Source of the DNA: Roseibium salinum
Lineage (GTDB): Bacteria > Pseudomonadota > Alphaproteobacteria > Rhizobiales > Stappiaceae
Assembly: GCF_026240905.1 (NCBI RefSeq)
Contig: NZ_JAPEVI010000003.1
Location: forward strand, 682,001-746,000
DNA length: 64,000 bases
Direction: 5' to 3'
Below the pieces are notes generated by a model, which saw only the letters and a program-made list of their open reading frames with translations, was not told where the DNA came from and searched no databases. A program made the position numbers and the translations under genes. Below, one piece after another: positions 8,346 to 17,111 of this stretch (position 1 is the stretch's first letter; the number at the start of each line of letters is the position of its first letter).

Positions 8346-9548
8346 TCATTGGTCCGCTGTCCAGCTGTAGATGCCGTCGAAGCGCGCCGTCATCCTTGCC
8401 GGTTTCGACAGGCGCAGAACCGTGTCGCGGGCCAACGCCGGAACTCCGGTATAATGGAAAACCCTGGCGTTGCGGAAGGCGATGGACTGAATGTGCGAGA
8501 CACGCGGCTTCCGCGATCGCTCGAAGGCTCTGAGTGCGGCGGGTATGTTCTTCACGTCCCCGGGCAGGTGCCTCGCCAGAACGATGGCGTCTTCAATCGC
8601 CATGGCTGCTCCCTGGGCCATGTAGGGCAGCATTGCGTGGGCCGCGTCTCCCATGAGAGCTACGTGGCCATGGGTCCAGGGTCCCAACGCGTCGACGCTG
8701 CACAGCGCCCATTTCAGCCAGGTTTCAGGCAGCCTGAGCAGATTGCGCACATCGGAGGGCCAGTCCTTGAACCGGTGCAACAGGGCTTCCTTGTCCGCTT
8801 TTGCCGACCACGTCTCGTCCTGCCACGCCTCTTCCGCCAAAGCCACGACGTTGAGCTCGCGGTCGCCGCGAACCGGATAGTGGACAAGATGGGAATTGCT
8901 GTGCAGCCAAAGTCCCGAATCCCGGGTCCACCGCGGCGCTACCTTGTCGATCGGAATCGTTGCTCGGTAGGCAACCTGGCCGCTGAAATGGGCGTTCTGA
9001 TGCCTGGGAACGATCTTGCGGGTCTTCGACCACACGCCATCGGCGCCGATGAGCGCCCGGCAGTGCAGGTTTCCCGTCTCGTTTTCGTCCTGGTAGATGC
9101 AGACAAGGTGTTCATAGGGGGACGGCGCAAGGTCGAGGACCTCCGCTCCAAGCCGGAGGGTGATGCCTGGCGTTTCGCGGACTTTGTCCAACAGAATGCG
9201 CTGCAGATCCGCGCGGTGAACCACCCAGAAGGGATATCCGTGGCGCTGCTCTATGAAGCTGCCGAGTTGCACGCGGCCCAGTTGGCGGCCCGATCTTCCC
9301 GACCAGATCCTCAAGGAATCCGGCGCGCAAACAACGGGCTTCAGGGCGTCGAGTACGCCGAGCCGGTCCAGGGCCGAGCAGGCATTGGGGGACAGCTGCA
9401 GGCCCGCGCCGACTTCCGAAAGCTGCCGGGCCCTGTCCATGAGCACGATCCGATGCCCCTGTTGCGCCAGGGCCAGGGCAGCGGCAAGGCCGCCAATGCC
9501 GGCCCCGGCGATGACGATCGGGTGCTGAACATCACCATCTTGGGTCAT
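8346..9548 (-). CDS. FAD-dependent aromatic-ring monooxygenase
   Basis: 400 residues. The N-terminal FAD dinucleotide fold is IVIAGAGIGGLAAALALAQQGHRI, the middle motif is ALIGADGVWSKTR, and the C-terminal FAD motif is VALMGDAAHAMLPYMAQGAAMAIEDA. This is the group A flavoprotein monooxygenase pattern (salicylate hydroxylase / 3-hydroxybenzoate 6-hydroxylase type). The substrate cannot be read from sequence and no catabolic cluster surrounds it. It lies 15 bp downstream of the small zinc-finger gene, likely in one transcript. Confidence 0.88.
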   Translation of the reverse strand: MTQDGDVQHPIVIAGAGIGGLAAALALAQQGHRIVLMDRARQLSEVGAGLQLSPNACSALDRLGVLDALKPVVCAPDSLRIWSGRSGRQLGRVQLGSFIEQRHGYPFWVVHRADLQRILLDKVRETPGITLRLGAEVLDLAPSPYEHLVCIYQDENETGNLHCRALIGADGVWSKTRKIVPRHQNAHFSGQVAYRATIPIDKVAPRWTRDSGLWLHSNSHLVHYPVRGDRELNVVALAEEAWQDETWSAKADKEALLHRFKDWPSDVRNLLRLPETWLKWALCSVDALGPWTHGHVALMGDAAHAMLPYMAQGAAMAIEDAIVLARHLPGDVKNIPAALRAFERSRKPRVSHIQSIAFRNARVFHYTGVPALARDTVLRLSKPARMTARFDGIYSWTADQ

Positions 9549-9563
9549 GAGACCGCTTTCGGG

Positions 9564-9809
9564 TCAAGCGGCGGCCGGTGTCCAGCTACAATCCCTCGGG
9601 GAGGACTCGTGCGCCTGCAGGGTTGGGTCAAACTTGTAGAGTGTGGAGCAATAGGGGCAGACCATCTCGTTGTCCGTGCCCATGTCCAGGAAGATGTGGG
9701 GATGGTCGAAGGGAGGATTGGCACCGATGCACATGAACTCGCGTGCGCCGATCGCCACGGAATCGTGTCCGCTCGAATTCTGAAAATGCGGGACAACATG
9801 ATCCGCCAT
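9564..9809 (-). CDS. Small zinc-finger protein, NDUFS6 / zf-CHCC family
   Basis: 81 residues from the ATG at 9809 (MADHVVPHFQN), preceded by AGAGGA; the frame opens further upstream at 10001 but the added residues look non-coding. The conserved core is EFMCIGANPPFDHPHIFLDMG and MVCPYCSTLYKF, giving the C-x8-H...C-x2-C zinc site. This is the bacterial homologue of complex I accessory subunit NDUFS6. Expected role: a zinc-binding assembly or structural protein linked to NADH dehydrogenase, inferred from the family. Confidence 0.87.
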   Translation of the reverse strand: MADHVVPHFQNSSGHDSVAIGAREFMCIGANPPFDHPHIFLDMGTDNEMVCPYCSTLYKFDPTLQAHESSPRDCSWTPAAA

Positions 9810-10039
9810 TGTCACATTCCTCTTTGATATTACGGAAGGGCCTTCGATTTCGTGCCCCGATAACAAATTTTTCCGACCATATCCATTTGTAAAACGAATG
9901 GGTAGGGGCATGGTCCTGCGATCCACCGCCGCATTGGTTGCCTGCGCTTTTTCAGCCAATTCGGCTTTGCCATCGATGTGCAAACCTCTTACTGTAGCCA
10001 TAAAGAGGTTTTCCGTTTACGTAAGGGTCAGTTCTTCTT

Positions 10040-10795
10040 ATGCCTGAATTTGAAGCCGATGGAGTGAGGATCGCCTACCTCGACGAAGGGGAGGGCGACC
10101 CGATCCTGCTTATTCATGGATTTGCGTCCAACAAGCAGGTGAACTGGATCTATCCCGGCTGGGTCGACCTTCTGGTGAAGGACGGTCGGCGCGTGATCGC
10201 CATCGACAACCGCGGACACGGCGACAGCCAGAAATTCCATGATCCGGCCGACTACGGAGCACCGGTCATGGCCGAGGATGCAAGGCGCGTTCTCGATCAT
10301 CTCGGTATCGAGCGCGCCGATGTCATGGGCTATTCCATGGGCGCGCGCATATCGGCCTTCCTGACACTCAATCATCCGGACCGTGTCCGGCGGGCTGTGT
10401 TCAGCGGGCTAGGTTACGGTATGATCGAAGGCGTGGGCGATCCGGAGCCGATAGCCACCGCGCTCGAGGCCGAGCGCCTGCAGGACGTGAGCGACCGGAA
10501 TGGACGTGCGTTCCGCGCCTTTGCCGAGCAGACCGGTTCGGATCGCCGGGCGCTGGCTGCCTGCATGCGCTCCTCGCGCCAGAAAATCAGCGAAGAGGAT
10601 GTCGCCAGAATCGAGCGCCCGGTTCTGGTTGCCGTTGGAACCAGGGACGATATTGCCGGCTCGCCGCAGAAGCTCGCCGCGCTGATCCCCCATGCCGAGG
10701 TGCTGGAGATCCCGGGACGCGATCATATGCTGGCCGTCGGCGACAAGGTTCACAAACAGGGCGTTCTTGCTTTCCTGAACAACGTGGATGCCTGA
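10040..10795 (+). CDS. Alpha/beta hydrolase (first of tandem pair)
   Basis: 251 residues with the hydrolase fold: oxyanion loop ILLIHGFASNKQVNW, IAIDNRGHGDS, nucleophile elbow MGYSMGARI (Ser near residue 99) and the late GRDHMLAVGD histidine. The cap is small. The substrate is unknown. A second, unrelated-looking alpha/beta hydrolase gene follows 44 bp downstream, so the two may be co-expressed. Confidence 0.85.
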   Translation: MPEFEADGVRIAYLDEGEGDPILLIHGFASNKQVNWIYPGWVDLLVKDGRRVIAIDNRGHGDSQKFHDPADYGAPVMAEDARRVLDHLGIERADVMGYSMGARISAFLTLNHPDRVRRAVFSGLGYGMIEGVGDPEPIATALEAERLQDVSDRNGRAFRAFAEQTGSDRRALAACMRSSRQKISEEDVARIERPVLVAVGTRDDIAGSPQKLAALIPHAEVLEIPGRDHMLAVGDKVHKQGVLAFLNNVDA

Positions 10796-10839
10796 AGGAA
10801 CTGTGGGGCCGAAACAGGCGCCGGCATAGGGGAGAAGTC

Positions 10840-11724
10840 ATGGGTCCAAAGCGTGTCGTCTTTCAAGGGGCCGAGAAGAACGGTCTTGTCGCCGACCGGT
10901 ATGGAGAGGGCGGACAGCCGGTGGTCATGCTGCACGGCGGCGGCCAGACTCGGCATTCCTGGGACGCGGCCTCCGCGCGCATCGCGGAGCTCGGCCATCC
11001 GGTCTATTCGCTCGATCAGCGCGGCCATGGCGAGAGCGACTGGGTGGCGAGCGGCAATTACAGTTTTTTCGACTTTGCCAAGGATCTCGTCGCCGTCACC
11101 CGTCAGATCCAGGCTCTCCACCGTGCCAAACCGGTCGTCGTGGGAGCTTCGCTCGGCGGGTTTGCGGGCATGCTCGCCGAAGGACGGGAGAGCAACGGCG
11201 CACTGGCGGCGCTGGTGCTGGTGGATATCACGCCGCGGATCGACATGGGCGGCGTCAGCAAGATACTCGGCTTCATGGGGGACAGGGTCGATGAAGGCTT
11301 TGCGAGCGTCGAGGAGGCCGCCGACGCGATCGCGCGGTACCTGCCCAACCGGGCGCGCCCCAAGGACCTCTCCGGCCTTTCCAAGAACCTCAGGCTGCAT
11401 GACGACGGCCGTTTCCGCTGGCATTGGGACCCTGCCTTCCTGAAAGCCAAACAGCATCAGGATCCGGGACAGGCGGTCTCTGTCCAGGATGAAATCCACG
11501 CGGCCGCCGGAAACCTGTCCCTGCCGGTACTGCTGGTGCGCGGCCAGAACTCGGAGCTGGTGTCGATGGAACATGTACGCGAGTTCCAGCAACAGGTCCC
11601 CCACGCGAGATTCACCGACATCCGCGACGCGGGCCACATGGTCGCTGGCGACAAGAACGATATCTTCGCCGCTGCCGTCGAGGATTTTCTGCTCGACCTG
11701 AAGGCCGATGCGGTGATTGCCTGA
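10840..11724 (+). CDS. Alpha/beta hydrolase (second of tandem pair)
   Basis: 294 residues. The motifs are VVMLHGGGQTRHSWD (oxyanion region), YSLDQRGHGESDW, VVVGASLGGFAGM (nucleophile serine in GASLGG, near residue 103) and the catalytic histidine in DAGHMVAGD near residue 268. It resembles epoxide hydrolase / peroxidase-type alpha/beta hydrolases. The ribosome-binding site is AGGGGAGA ahead of ATG 10840. The substrate is unknown; the next gene, convergent, is an enoyl-CoA hydratase. Confidence 0.85.
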   Translation: MGPKRVVFQGAEKNGLVADRYGEGGQPVVMLHGGGQTRHSWDAASARIAELGHPVYSLDQRGHGESDWVASGNYSFFDFAKDLVAVTRQIQALHRAKPVVVGASLGGFAGMLAEGRESNGALAALVLVDITPRIDMGGVSKILGFMGDRVDEGFASVEEAADAIARYLPNRARPKDLSGLSKNLRLHDDGRFRWHWDPAFLKAKQHQDPGQAVSVQDEIHAAAGNLSLPVLLVRGQNSELVSMEHVREFQQQVPHARFTDIRDAGHMVAGDKNDIFAAAVEDFLLDLKADAVIA

Positions 11725-11834
11725 GTGAATAGCTGCGCTATTGCAGAGACTTGGCCGCATTTCCTGAAAAATCGATTCCGGTAGGGCCCTGGCCCGCTGG
11801 AAGAGAACGGATCTCGCAATCGTGTCTTTAAAGT

Positions 11835-12647
11835 TCAGCGTCCCTTGAACTCGGGAGCACGCTTTTCCAGGAAGGCCCTGTATCCCTCCCGGTAGTCTTC
11901 GCTGTCGATACAGGTCTGGGCGTTCTGCAGGGCGGCGCCAAGGTCGGTGGTACCGGTCGGCCGGGCCAGATGATCCAGTGCGTGTTTGGCGGCCTTGAGC
12001 GAGAGCGGAGCGTTCGAGCTGATCGTGGCACACAGGGCGGCGATGCGGCGGTCGAGTTCGCCCTCGGCCACGACTTCGTTGATCAGGCCGATCTGCAGGG
12101 CTTTGTCCGCGGAAACGCGCTCGGCGGTGAACAGCAGCTGTTTGGCGTCCGACAGGGAAACGGCTTCCAGAAGGTCGCTCAGCGCTTCGGGGGGATAGGC
12201 CAGTCCGAGCCTTGCTGCCGGTATTCCGAAGAACGCCGATTGGGCGGCGATCCTGATATCGCAGGCAAGGGCGAGCCCGAGCCCGCCGCCGAGGCACGGG
12301 CCCTCGATCGCCGCGATGACCGGAACGGAAAGCGCCTTCAAGGCCTTGAATGCGGCCACGTTGATGTCGTCGTAGCGTTTCGCCGCTTCAGGGGACGAGC
12401 GGATGGCCTCGAATTCGGAGATGTCCGCGCCCGCACAGAAGCTCTTGCCGCCCGCGCCCTTCACGACGCAGACGCGGATGTCCGGGTCCTGTTGCAGGCC
12501 GCTCAGAACCTCGGGAAATCGCTGCCAGGCAGCAAGGGGCAGGGCATTTTTCTTCTCGCGAGCGTTCAGGAGGAGCACGGCAACGGGCCCCTTGACGATC
12601 ACCAGAGGATTGGCTGAATTCGCATCTTCCGGGCCTTCAGTCGGCAT
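11835..12647 (-). CDS. Enoyl-CoA hydratase/isomerase family protein
   Basis: 270 residues from the ATG at 12647 (MPTEGPEDANS), preceded by GGGAG; the frame opens at 12710. Crotonase-fold motifs are VKGAGGKSFCAGADISEF (oxyanion-hole loop) and IAAIEGPCLGGGLGLALACDIRIA, followed by LGLAYPPEALSDLL. The second catalytic acid position carries residues around AYPPEA, so whether it hydrates, isomerises or hydrolyses a CoA ester cannot be decided. It is a single gene with no fatty-acid oxidation neighbours. Confidence 0.87.
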   Translation of the reverse strand: MPTEGPEDANSANPLVIVKGPVAVLLLNAREKKNALPLAAWQRFPEVLSGLQQDPDIRVCVVKGAGGKSFCAGADISEFEAIRSSPEAAKRYDDINVAAFKALKALSVPVIAAIEGPCLGGGLGLALACDIRIAAQSAFFGIPAARLGLAYPPEALSDLLEAVSLSDAKQLLFTAERVSADKALQIGLINEVVAEGELDRRIAALCATISSNAPLSLKAAKHALDHLARPTGTTDLGAALQNAQTCIDSEDYREGYRAFLEKRAPEFKGR

Positions 12648-12810
12648 ATCGGCTCCCAGGATGTGGCGTGCGTTGTTAAGTCGCTGGATTTTTTGGACTT
12701 CACGGTTCATAATGGTCGTTCATATCTGATATCAGCAAGTTTGATTTGGGAATATCATATGTCAGTCCTATTTTAGGACCTTGTATGACGGCTTGAGAAG
12801 GAGACAGGCC

Positions 12811-13647
12811 ATGTCGGCATCGATCGGCAAAACCGAATTGAAGCATGTTCCGACCCATGATCCGGTCTGGCAGCAGCTGCGGGAAGAAGCGCAGGCGATG
12901 GTGACGGCCGAACCGGCCCTGTCCTCCTTTGTCTACGAAACCGTGCTCAATCATGACAGTCTGGAAGAAACCGTCGTCCACCGGCTTGGCGACCGGCTTG
13001 GCAGGGACATCGTCTCCGCATCGCTGATCCGGCAGACCTATCTGGAGGCCCTGGCGGACGATCCGGAACTGGCCAAGATCTTCCGCGTCGACATCGTTGC
13101 GGTCTATGACCGCGATCCGGCATGCTACCGCTTCCTGGAGCCGGTCCTTTATTTCAAGGGCTTCCACGGCCTTCAGACCCACAGGCTGGCACACTGGCTC
13201 TGGTGCCAGGGACGCAGGGATTTCGCCCTTTATCTGCAAAGCCGCGCCTCCGAAGTCTTTCAGATCGATATTCATCCGGCCGTTCCGGTCGGCCGCGGCA
13301 TCTTCATCGATCACGGCACCGGCATCGTCGTGGGCGGTACGGCGGTGATCGAGGACGATGTCTCCATCCTTCAGGGCGTCACTCTCGGCGGCACGGGCAA
13401 GGAAGGCGGCGACCGCCATCCGAAGATCCGCCACGGCGTCCTGCTTGGCGCCGGCGCAAAGGTACTGGGCAATCTGGAGATCGGCCATTGCTCGCGGATC
13501 GCATCCGGATCCGTGGTCCTGTCCGACGTGCCGCCGAACACCACGGTCGCCGGTGTGCCGGCCAAGATCGTCGGCAAGGCCGGCTGCGCGGAACCGGCCA
13601 GAAGCATGAACCAGCTCTTGGGAGAAGATACCGGCCAGGCCGAGTGA
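12811..13647 (+). CDS. cysE: Serine O-acetyltransferase
   Basis: 278 residues from ATG 12811, which has AGAAGGAGAC upstream; the same frame is open from a TTG at 12781. The N-terminal helical domain (WQQLREEAQAMVTAEPALSSFVYETVLNH) precedes a left-handed beta-helix of hexapeptide repeats (DIHPAVPVGRGIFIDHGTGIVVGGTAVIEDDV) and the active-site loop TLGGTGKEGGDRHPKI. The enzyme makes O-acetylserine from serine and acetyl-CoA, the first step of cysteine synthesis. The C-terminus is short of the usual terminal Ile, the feedback and CysK-binding residue: it ends TGQAE. Confidence 0.93.
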   Translation: MSASIGKTELKHVPTHDPVWQQLREEAQAMVTAEPALSSFVYETVLNHDSLEETVVHRLGDRLGRDIVSASLIRQTYLEALADDPELAKIFRVDIVAVYDRDPACYRFLEPVLYFKGFHGLQTHRLAHWLWCQGRRDFALYLQSRASEVFQIDIHPAVPVGRGIFIDHGTGIVVGGTAVIEDDVSILQGVTLGGTGKEGGDRHPKIRHGVLLGAGAKVLGNLEIGHCSRIASGSVVLSDVPPNTTVAGVPAKIVGKAGCAEPARSMNQLLGEDTGQAE

Positions 13648-13771
13648 GGCCTGCCGCTGCCCGGACGGGGCAGGAAGACGGGGAAAGGTGATGGAAACGC
13701 TTTGGCATTTGCGCTCGCTCTTGTAGGGTCCGCGCCAGTTAGTGCCAAGAGCAATTCACAAGGAGAGCGCC

Positions 13772-13987
13772 GTGAAACCCGATGAAATCCGCAAGATCGA
13801 AGCCTACCTGCGTTCGAAGTTCGGTTCGCCGAGCATCCAGGTCAAGGCCCGGCCGCGCAAGGACGACTCCGCGGAAGTCTATATCGGTGATGAATTTATC
13901 GGTGTGATCTTCCGCGACGACGAGGACGAAGACCTCAGCTGGAACTTCCAGATGGCCATTCTGGAGATTGATCTGGAAGACGTCTGA
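13772..13987 (+). CDS. DUF3126 family small protein
   Basis: 71 residues from GTG 13772, which is preceded by AAGGAGAG at correct distance; an ATG-less extension to 13742 is less likely. The sequence (KPDEIRKIEAYLRSKFG, IQVKARPRKDDSAEVYIGDEFIGVIFRDDEDEDLSWNFQMAILEIDLEDV) matches the small acidic DUF3126 family of alphaproteobacteria. Its function is unknown. A strong terminator follows at 14014. Confidence 0.85.
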   Translation: MKPDEIRKIEAYLRSKFGSPSIQVKARPRKDDSAEVYIGDEFIGVIFRDDEDEDLSWNFQMAILEIDLEDV

Positions 13988-14013
13988 GCCGAAAGTCCAT
14001 TGATTGCAAGTGT

Positions 14014-14042
14014 AAGCGGCCGGTGAAAAGCGGCCGCTTTTT
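14014..14042. terminator. Bidirectional intrinsic terminator
   Basis: AAGCGGCC at 14014-14021 pairs with GGCCGCTT at 14032-14039, followed by TTTTTC. It lies between the DUF3126 gene and a convergent gene and should end the DUF3126 transcript. Confidence 0.8.
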
Positions 14043-14779
14043 CAGTTCTGCTCCGGGCCGCGGGCCATCGCCGTTGCATGAACCCTGAAGCTTTCCACCT
14101 TCGCGATGATGGCGCTGTCCAGCTTCCGCCAGTCCGGTAGCAGGCCCTGATCGAAGCGGTAGCGCAGTTCAAGGCCCGACGCCAACAGGATGGCGCGGTG
14201 GCACGTGGCACTTTCCGTCGTTGATTTCCTCAGACAGCGAGCGATGAAACCGTTTCGAACCGAAGGATCGTAGACGATCAGATCGGTCTTGGGCGTGCGG
14301 CGGGCGGACAGAGTGAGGATCTTCAGCCCGTCCGGGCCGGAGAGCTCAGCGCCCCTGGCAAGGCGGCGGTAGAACGGATCCAGCCGCGCCCGCAGGCTTT
14401 CGCGGCCGGGATTGTGTTCCAGCTCGACGAGAATTTCGTCTGCCGCCCCGCGTTGAGGGGTCCTGGAGGCCGCGCTGCCCAGGTCCGGCCAGTGCATCGA
14501 AAGGCGCAGCGCTTCGAATTCGCTGTCCCCGCCGAGGGATTGGTGGCGCTGGCGCATCGTGTCGATATAGCCGACCGGCAGGCGGAACTGCGCGGTGCCG
14601 ATGGTGAGAGAAACCGGTTCGCTGGCCAAGGCGCCGGCCGTGTTGGTCTGCCAGTAACGGGACCAATAGCTTACCCGCTCGACGATATAAGCCGCCGCGA
14701 GTACGCAGATCGCCAGGGCGAGGAATGTGAAATGGCGGGGCTGGGAGTTGATCGGAGCCGGAAGGGAGACGGGGATCAC
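14042..14779 (-). CDS. Hypothetical membrane-anchored protein
   Basis: About 245 residues from a GTG at 14779 that has GGAGG seven bases upstream; the frame stays open to 14926. One N-terminal membrane segment (FTFLALAICVLAAAYIVERV) is followed by an extracytoplasmic domain of about 200 residues (TIGTAQFRLPVGYIDTMRQRHQSLGGDSEFEALRL). No enzymatic motif is seen. Cys residues in FIARCLRK and SATCHRA may form a disulfide. I do not recognise a named family. It is convergent with the DUF3126 gene and stands alone. Confidence 0.7.
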   Translation of the reverse strand: MIPVSLPAPINSQPRHFTFLALAICVLAAAYIVERVSYWSRYWQTNTAGALASEPVSLTIGTAQFRLPVGYIDTMRQRHQSLGGDSEFEALRLSMHWPDLGSAASRTPQRGAADEILVELEHNPGRESLRARLDPFYRRLARGAELSGPDGLKILTLSARRTPKTDLIVYDPSVRNGFIARCLRKSTTESATCHRAILLASGLELRYRFDQGLLPDWRKLDSAIIAKVESFRVHATAMARGPEQN

Positions 14780-15034
14780 CAGCAGGCCTCCGCCGGCCCA
14801 TGGTTCGCAGGCGCACTGCGGCGATGAACCGGGCCGGAGGCTGGTGCGCAAAACTGGGACAACCTGTGCCGGAATGGAACGCCTGTCCCTGCCAGAGATG
14901 GTCCAGCTGCCGGTCCGACCGGCCATATGTGAGGGTTTCCGCCCATTTGCCTTTCCGGCACAGTGTTTGCACTTGACCCTTTAGGATTTCTTAATCACCT
15001 TCCGGGTGTAAGGGTTAACAAGGGGTTAACGGTC

Positions 15035-15361
15035 GTGTTCTTCGAACTTCTTCTTGTTGGATATATCGCATGCGCCGGCTTCGTGGCGGCCGGCGTCCTG
15101 GGCAGCCTCTATCAGCTGATCACCAAGGAGCCGCCACGCTTCAATTTCGCGGCCGAGGGCCTCATGGCATTTATGGCCGGCATATTCATGTGCGTCTTTG
15201 CCGGACCGTTCATCATCATGCGCAATGCCATTCGCGGCCGGCGTATCGAGAACCGGCCCCTTGGCTGGCTCGTTGCCTCATCCACCATCGCCGGCATGTG
15301 GAGCATGTGCTCGGGCGTCATGGTGATGAATGTCGCTCTGATCCTTCTCGGATTTTCCTGA
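15035..15361 (+). CDS. Small membrane protein, three predicted membrane helices
   Basis: 108 residues from GTG 15035, with AAGGGG upstream. Hydrophobic segments: ELLLVGYIACAGFVAAGVLGSLY, GLMAFMAGIFMCVFAGPFIIM and ASSTIAGMWSMCSGVMVMNVALILLGF. Such short conserved proteins are frequent in Hyphomicrobiales and have no known function. The stop codon is 6 bp before the carbonic anhydrase-like gene, so the two are probably one transcript. Confidence 0.75.
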   Translation: MFFELLLVGYIACAGFVAAGVLGSLYQLITKEPPRFNFAAEGLMAFMAGIFMCVFAGPFIIMRNAIRGRRIENRPLGWLVASSTIAGMWSMCSGVMVMNVALILLGFS

Positions 15362-15367
15362 GGTACC

Positions 15368-15895
15368 ATGCCTGTTTTCGCGCTCGACGGCCGCAAGCCC
15401 GACTTTCCCGAAAGCGGTGACTACTGGATTGCCCCTGATGCGGCCGTGATCGGCGCCGTTCGTCTCGAGGACGAGGCGAGTGTCTGGTTTGGTGCGGTTT
15501 TGCGCGGGGACAACGAGCTTATCACCATCGGTGCGCGTTCCAATGTCCAGGACGGCTCCGTGTTCCACACGGATATGGGCTTCCCGCTGACGATCGGTGC
15601 CGACTGCACCATCGGCCACAGGGCCATTCTCCACGGCTGCACGGTCGGGAACAACACGCTTGTGGGCATGGGCGCGACCATATTGAACGGTGCCGTTATC
15701 GGCTCGAACTGCATCATCGGCGCAAACGCGCTCATCGCAGAGGGCAAGGAAATTCCCGACAATTCCCTGGTCGTCGGTGTGCCCGGCAAGATCGTGCGCA
15801 CGCTGCCGGAGCAGGCTGGGGAAGATATCCGCAAATCCGCGCAAGGCTATGTGCGCAACTGGCGGCGCTTCAAGGCGGGCCTCACGGAGATCTGA
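15368..15895 (+). CDS. Gamma carbonic anhydrase family protein
   Basis: 175 residues. Left-handed beta-helix hexapeptides run through most of the protein. Key residues are [24 protein letters not shown] (the Arg/Asp and first metal His), [24 protein letters not shown] (GHxxxxH, the remaining metal ligands) and [13 protein letters not shown]. Three histidines for a metal site are present, as in YrdA/PaaY-type proteins. Catalysis of CO2 hydration is plausible but many homologues are inactive. Confidence 0.88.
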   Translation: MPVFALDGRKPDFPESGDYWIAPDAAVIGAVRLEDEASVWFGAVLRGDNELITIGARSNVQDGSVFHTDMGFPLTIGADCTIGHRAILHGCTVGNNTLVGMGATILNGAVIGSNCIIGANALIAEGKEIPDNSLVVGVPGKIVRTLPEQAGEDIRKSAQGYVRNWRRFKAGLTEI

Positions 15896-15920
15896 CACCC
15901 GATTCCCACCCGGAAAATGC

Positions 15921-15952
15921 GGGAACCGGCCTGCGGGGGCGGGCCGGTTCCC
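15921..15952. terminator. Strong hairpin between convergent genes
   Basis: GGGAACCGGCC at 15921-15931 and GGCCGGTTCCC at 15942-15952 form a perfect 11-bp stem with a 10-base G-rich loop. No T tract follows, so it may stall or protect the transcript end rather than act as a classic intrinsic terminator. Confidence 0.5.
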
Positions 15953-16041
15953 TGGACCCGGTCGTGGTAGGGATGGGGAGGGTGGGGACGCGACCGGATC
16001 GTTCTGAAGGCCCGGGTGACCGGACCGATGCTGTCTGTGCC

Positions 16042-16659
16042 TTATCTTGTCACGCTACTGACCGTGGTCACGCGGGTATCGGCGATGCCCGTCCATTCCA
16101 CGGGCGAAGTGGCGGATTGACGCTTGATGTAGCGGTAAGGGGTCGAGTACCAGGGCAGAACGGCCTCGACCTGGTTGTCGAGGATCATGTCGCCGTGGTC
16201 CGTGCGCACGGTCAGAACCGCATGGCCGGCATTGCTCGTATCCTTTGCGACCGTGATCAGCAGCGCGCTCTTCGGCCAGCCGGCCTTCATCAGGACGCGC
16301 TGTTTCTCCAGGACATATTCTTCACAATCGCCATAGCCGTCGGCCGGATAGGTCCAGTGCTCGGCTTTGCCGAACAGGTCCTCGTCGGACATCGGGCGGA
16401 TGCGCCGGTTGACGTCGGCATTGATGGCGATGAGCTCCTGCCATCTCGCCTCGTCGAGGCGCACGACAAGCGGATCGTATCGCTCTTTCGGGCATGCCCA
16501 GGCGTTGTCGCGGCAAAACTGCTTGTAGCCGATCGGTGGTTTGACGACCGTCTTCATTTCCATGAAACGGCCCGGACCGGCAAAAGCCGTCGTTCCCGTT
16601 GCTACGGCGGTTGCCGTCAATACTGCTGCGAAAAGGATCTTCTGAAGTAGTTTCATCGT
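16042..16659 (-). CDS. Transglutaminase-like cysteine peptidase (BTLCP family)
   Basis: 205 residues from the ATG at 16659 (MKLLQKILFAAVLTATAVATGTTAFAGP), a Sec signal peptide; GGGAGGG lies upstream. The catalytic Cys-His-Asp pattern is GDCEEYVLEKQRVLMKAG, then GHAVLTVRTDHGDMILDN. This matches the bacterial transglutaminase-like cysteine proteinase family (PF06035). In other species some members (LapG) cleave surface adhesins under c-di-GMP control, but there is no LapD or adhesin gene next to this one, so its substrate is unknown. It is exported to the periplasm. Confidence 0.88.
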   Translation of the reverse strand, partial: TMKLLQKILFAAVLTATAVATGTTAFAGPGRFMEMKTVVKPPIGYKQFCRDNAWACPKERYDPLVVRLDEARWQELIAINADVNRRIRPMSDEDLFGKAEHWTYPADGYGDCEEYVLEKQRVLMKAGWPKSALLITVAKDTSNAGHAVLTVRTDHGDMILDNQVEAVLPWYSTPYRYIKRQSATSPVEWTGIADTRVTTVSSVTR

Positions 16660-17111
16660 TACGCCCTCCCCAAGGCTGGAGCAACGATGCATCAATGATT
16701 TTTACTTCCGGAAAATCTTCATCCTAAAATAATAGAGGTATTTGAACCGTGTTTTCTCTTTGTTTTATGCTTATTTGACGCTTGTTTTAGTAAAGTTGGA
16801 ATCGCATTTTCATAAAATTTGATCTTTCCTCTGTAAGCCTTTGAAGGAAAAGGAAATCCGCGCTTTTTGCAGGCGCTTTATGCTGCACGGCCGTTGCGCG
16901 CGAAACAGCCACGCGGCACCGCTGGACGGGCCATTTTGGACGTCCTGGCGCTCAATTTTTTTGTTTTTCTTGAAAAAAATGTCGCCCGTGGCAGGCAGCG
17001 TCGCTGCGGCGCCCATGCGCGCTTGTGGTGACTGATCAAGTCAGAACACCGGCCCTTGCGCGTTGGGTGAGGGCTTCAGAAATCAAGTCGCGCGGCCGGT
17101 GCAGGCTGCGG
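16660..17111. other. AT-rich intergenic region
   Basis: About 450 bases between two minus-strand genes. It is markedly AT-rich around 16690-16830 and again at 16950-16980. Short open frames here have no coding character. It probably carries the promoter of the transglutaminase-like gene. No repeat or RNA gene was recognised. Confidence 0.5.

Noticed and set aside
10750..12297. A 515-codon minus-strand open frame across the alpha/beta hydrolase and enoyl-CoA hydratase genes
   Set aside because: It overlaps two clear genes, is Arg-rich without motifs, and is explained by GC-rich antisense frames.
16810..17035. Small open frames on both strands in the AT-rich spacer
   Set aside because: Low-complexity Lys/Phe-rich translations without ribosome-binding sites.
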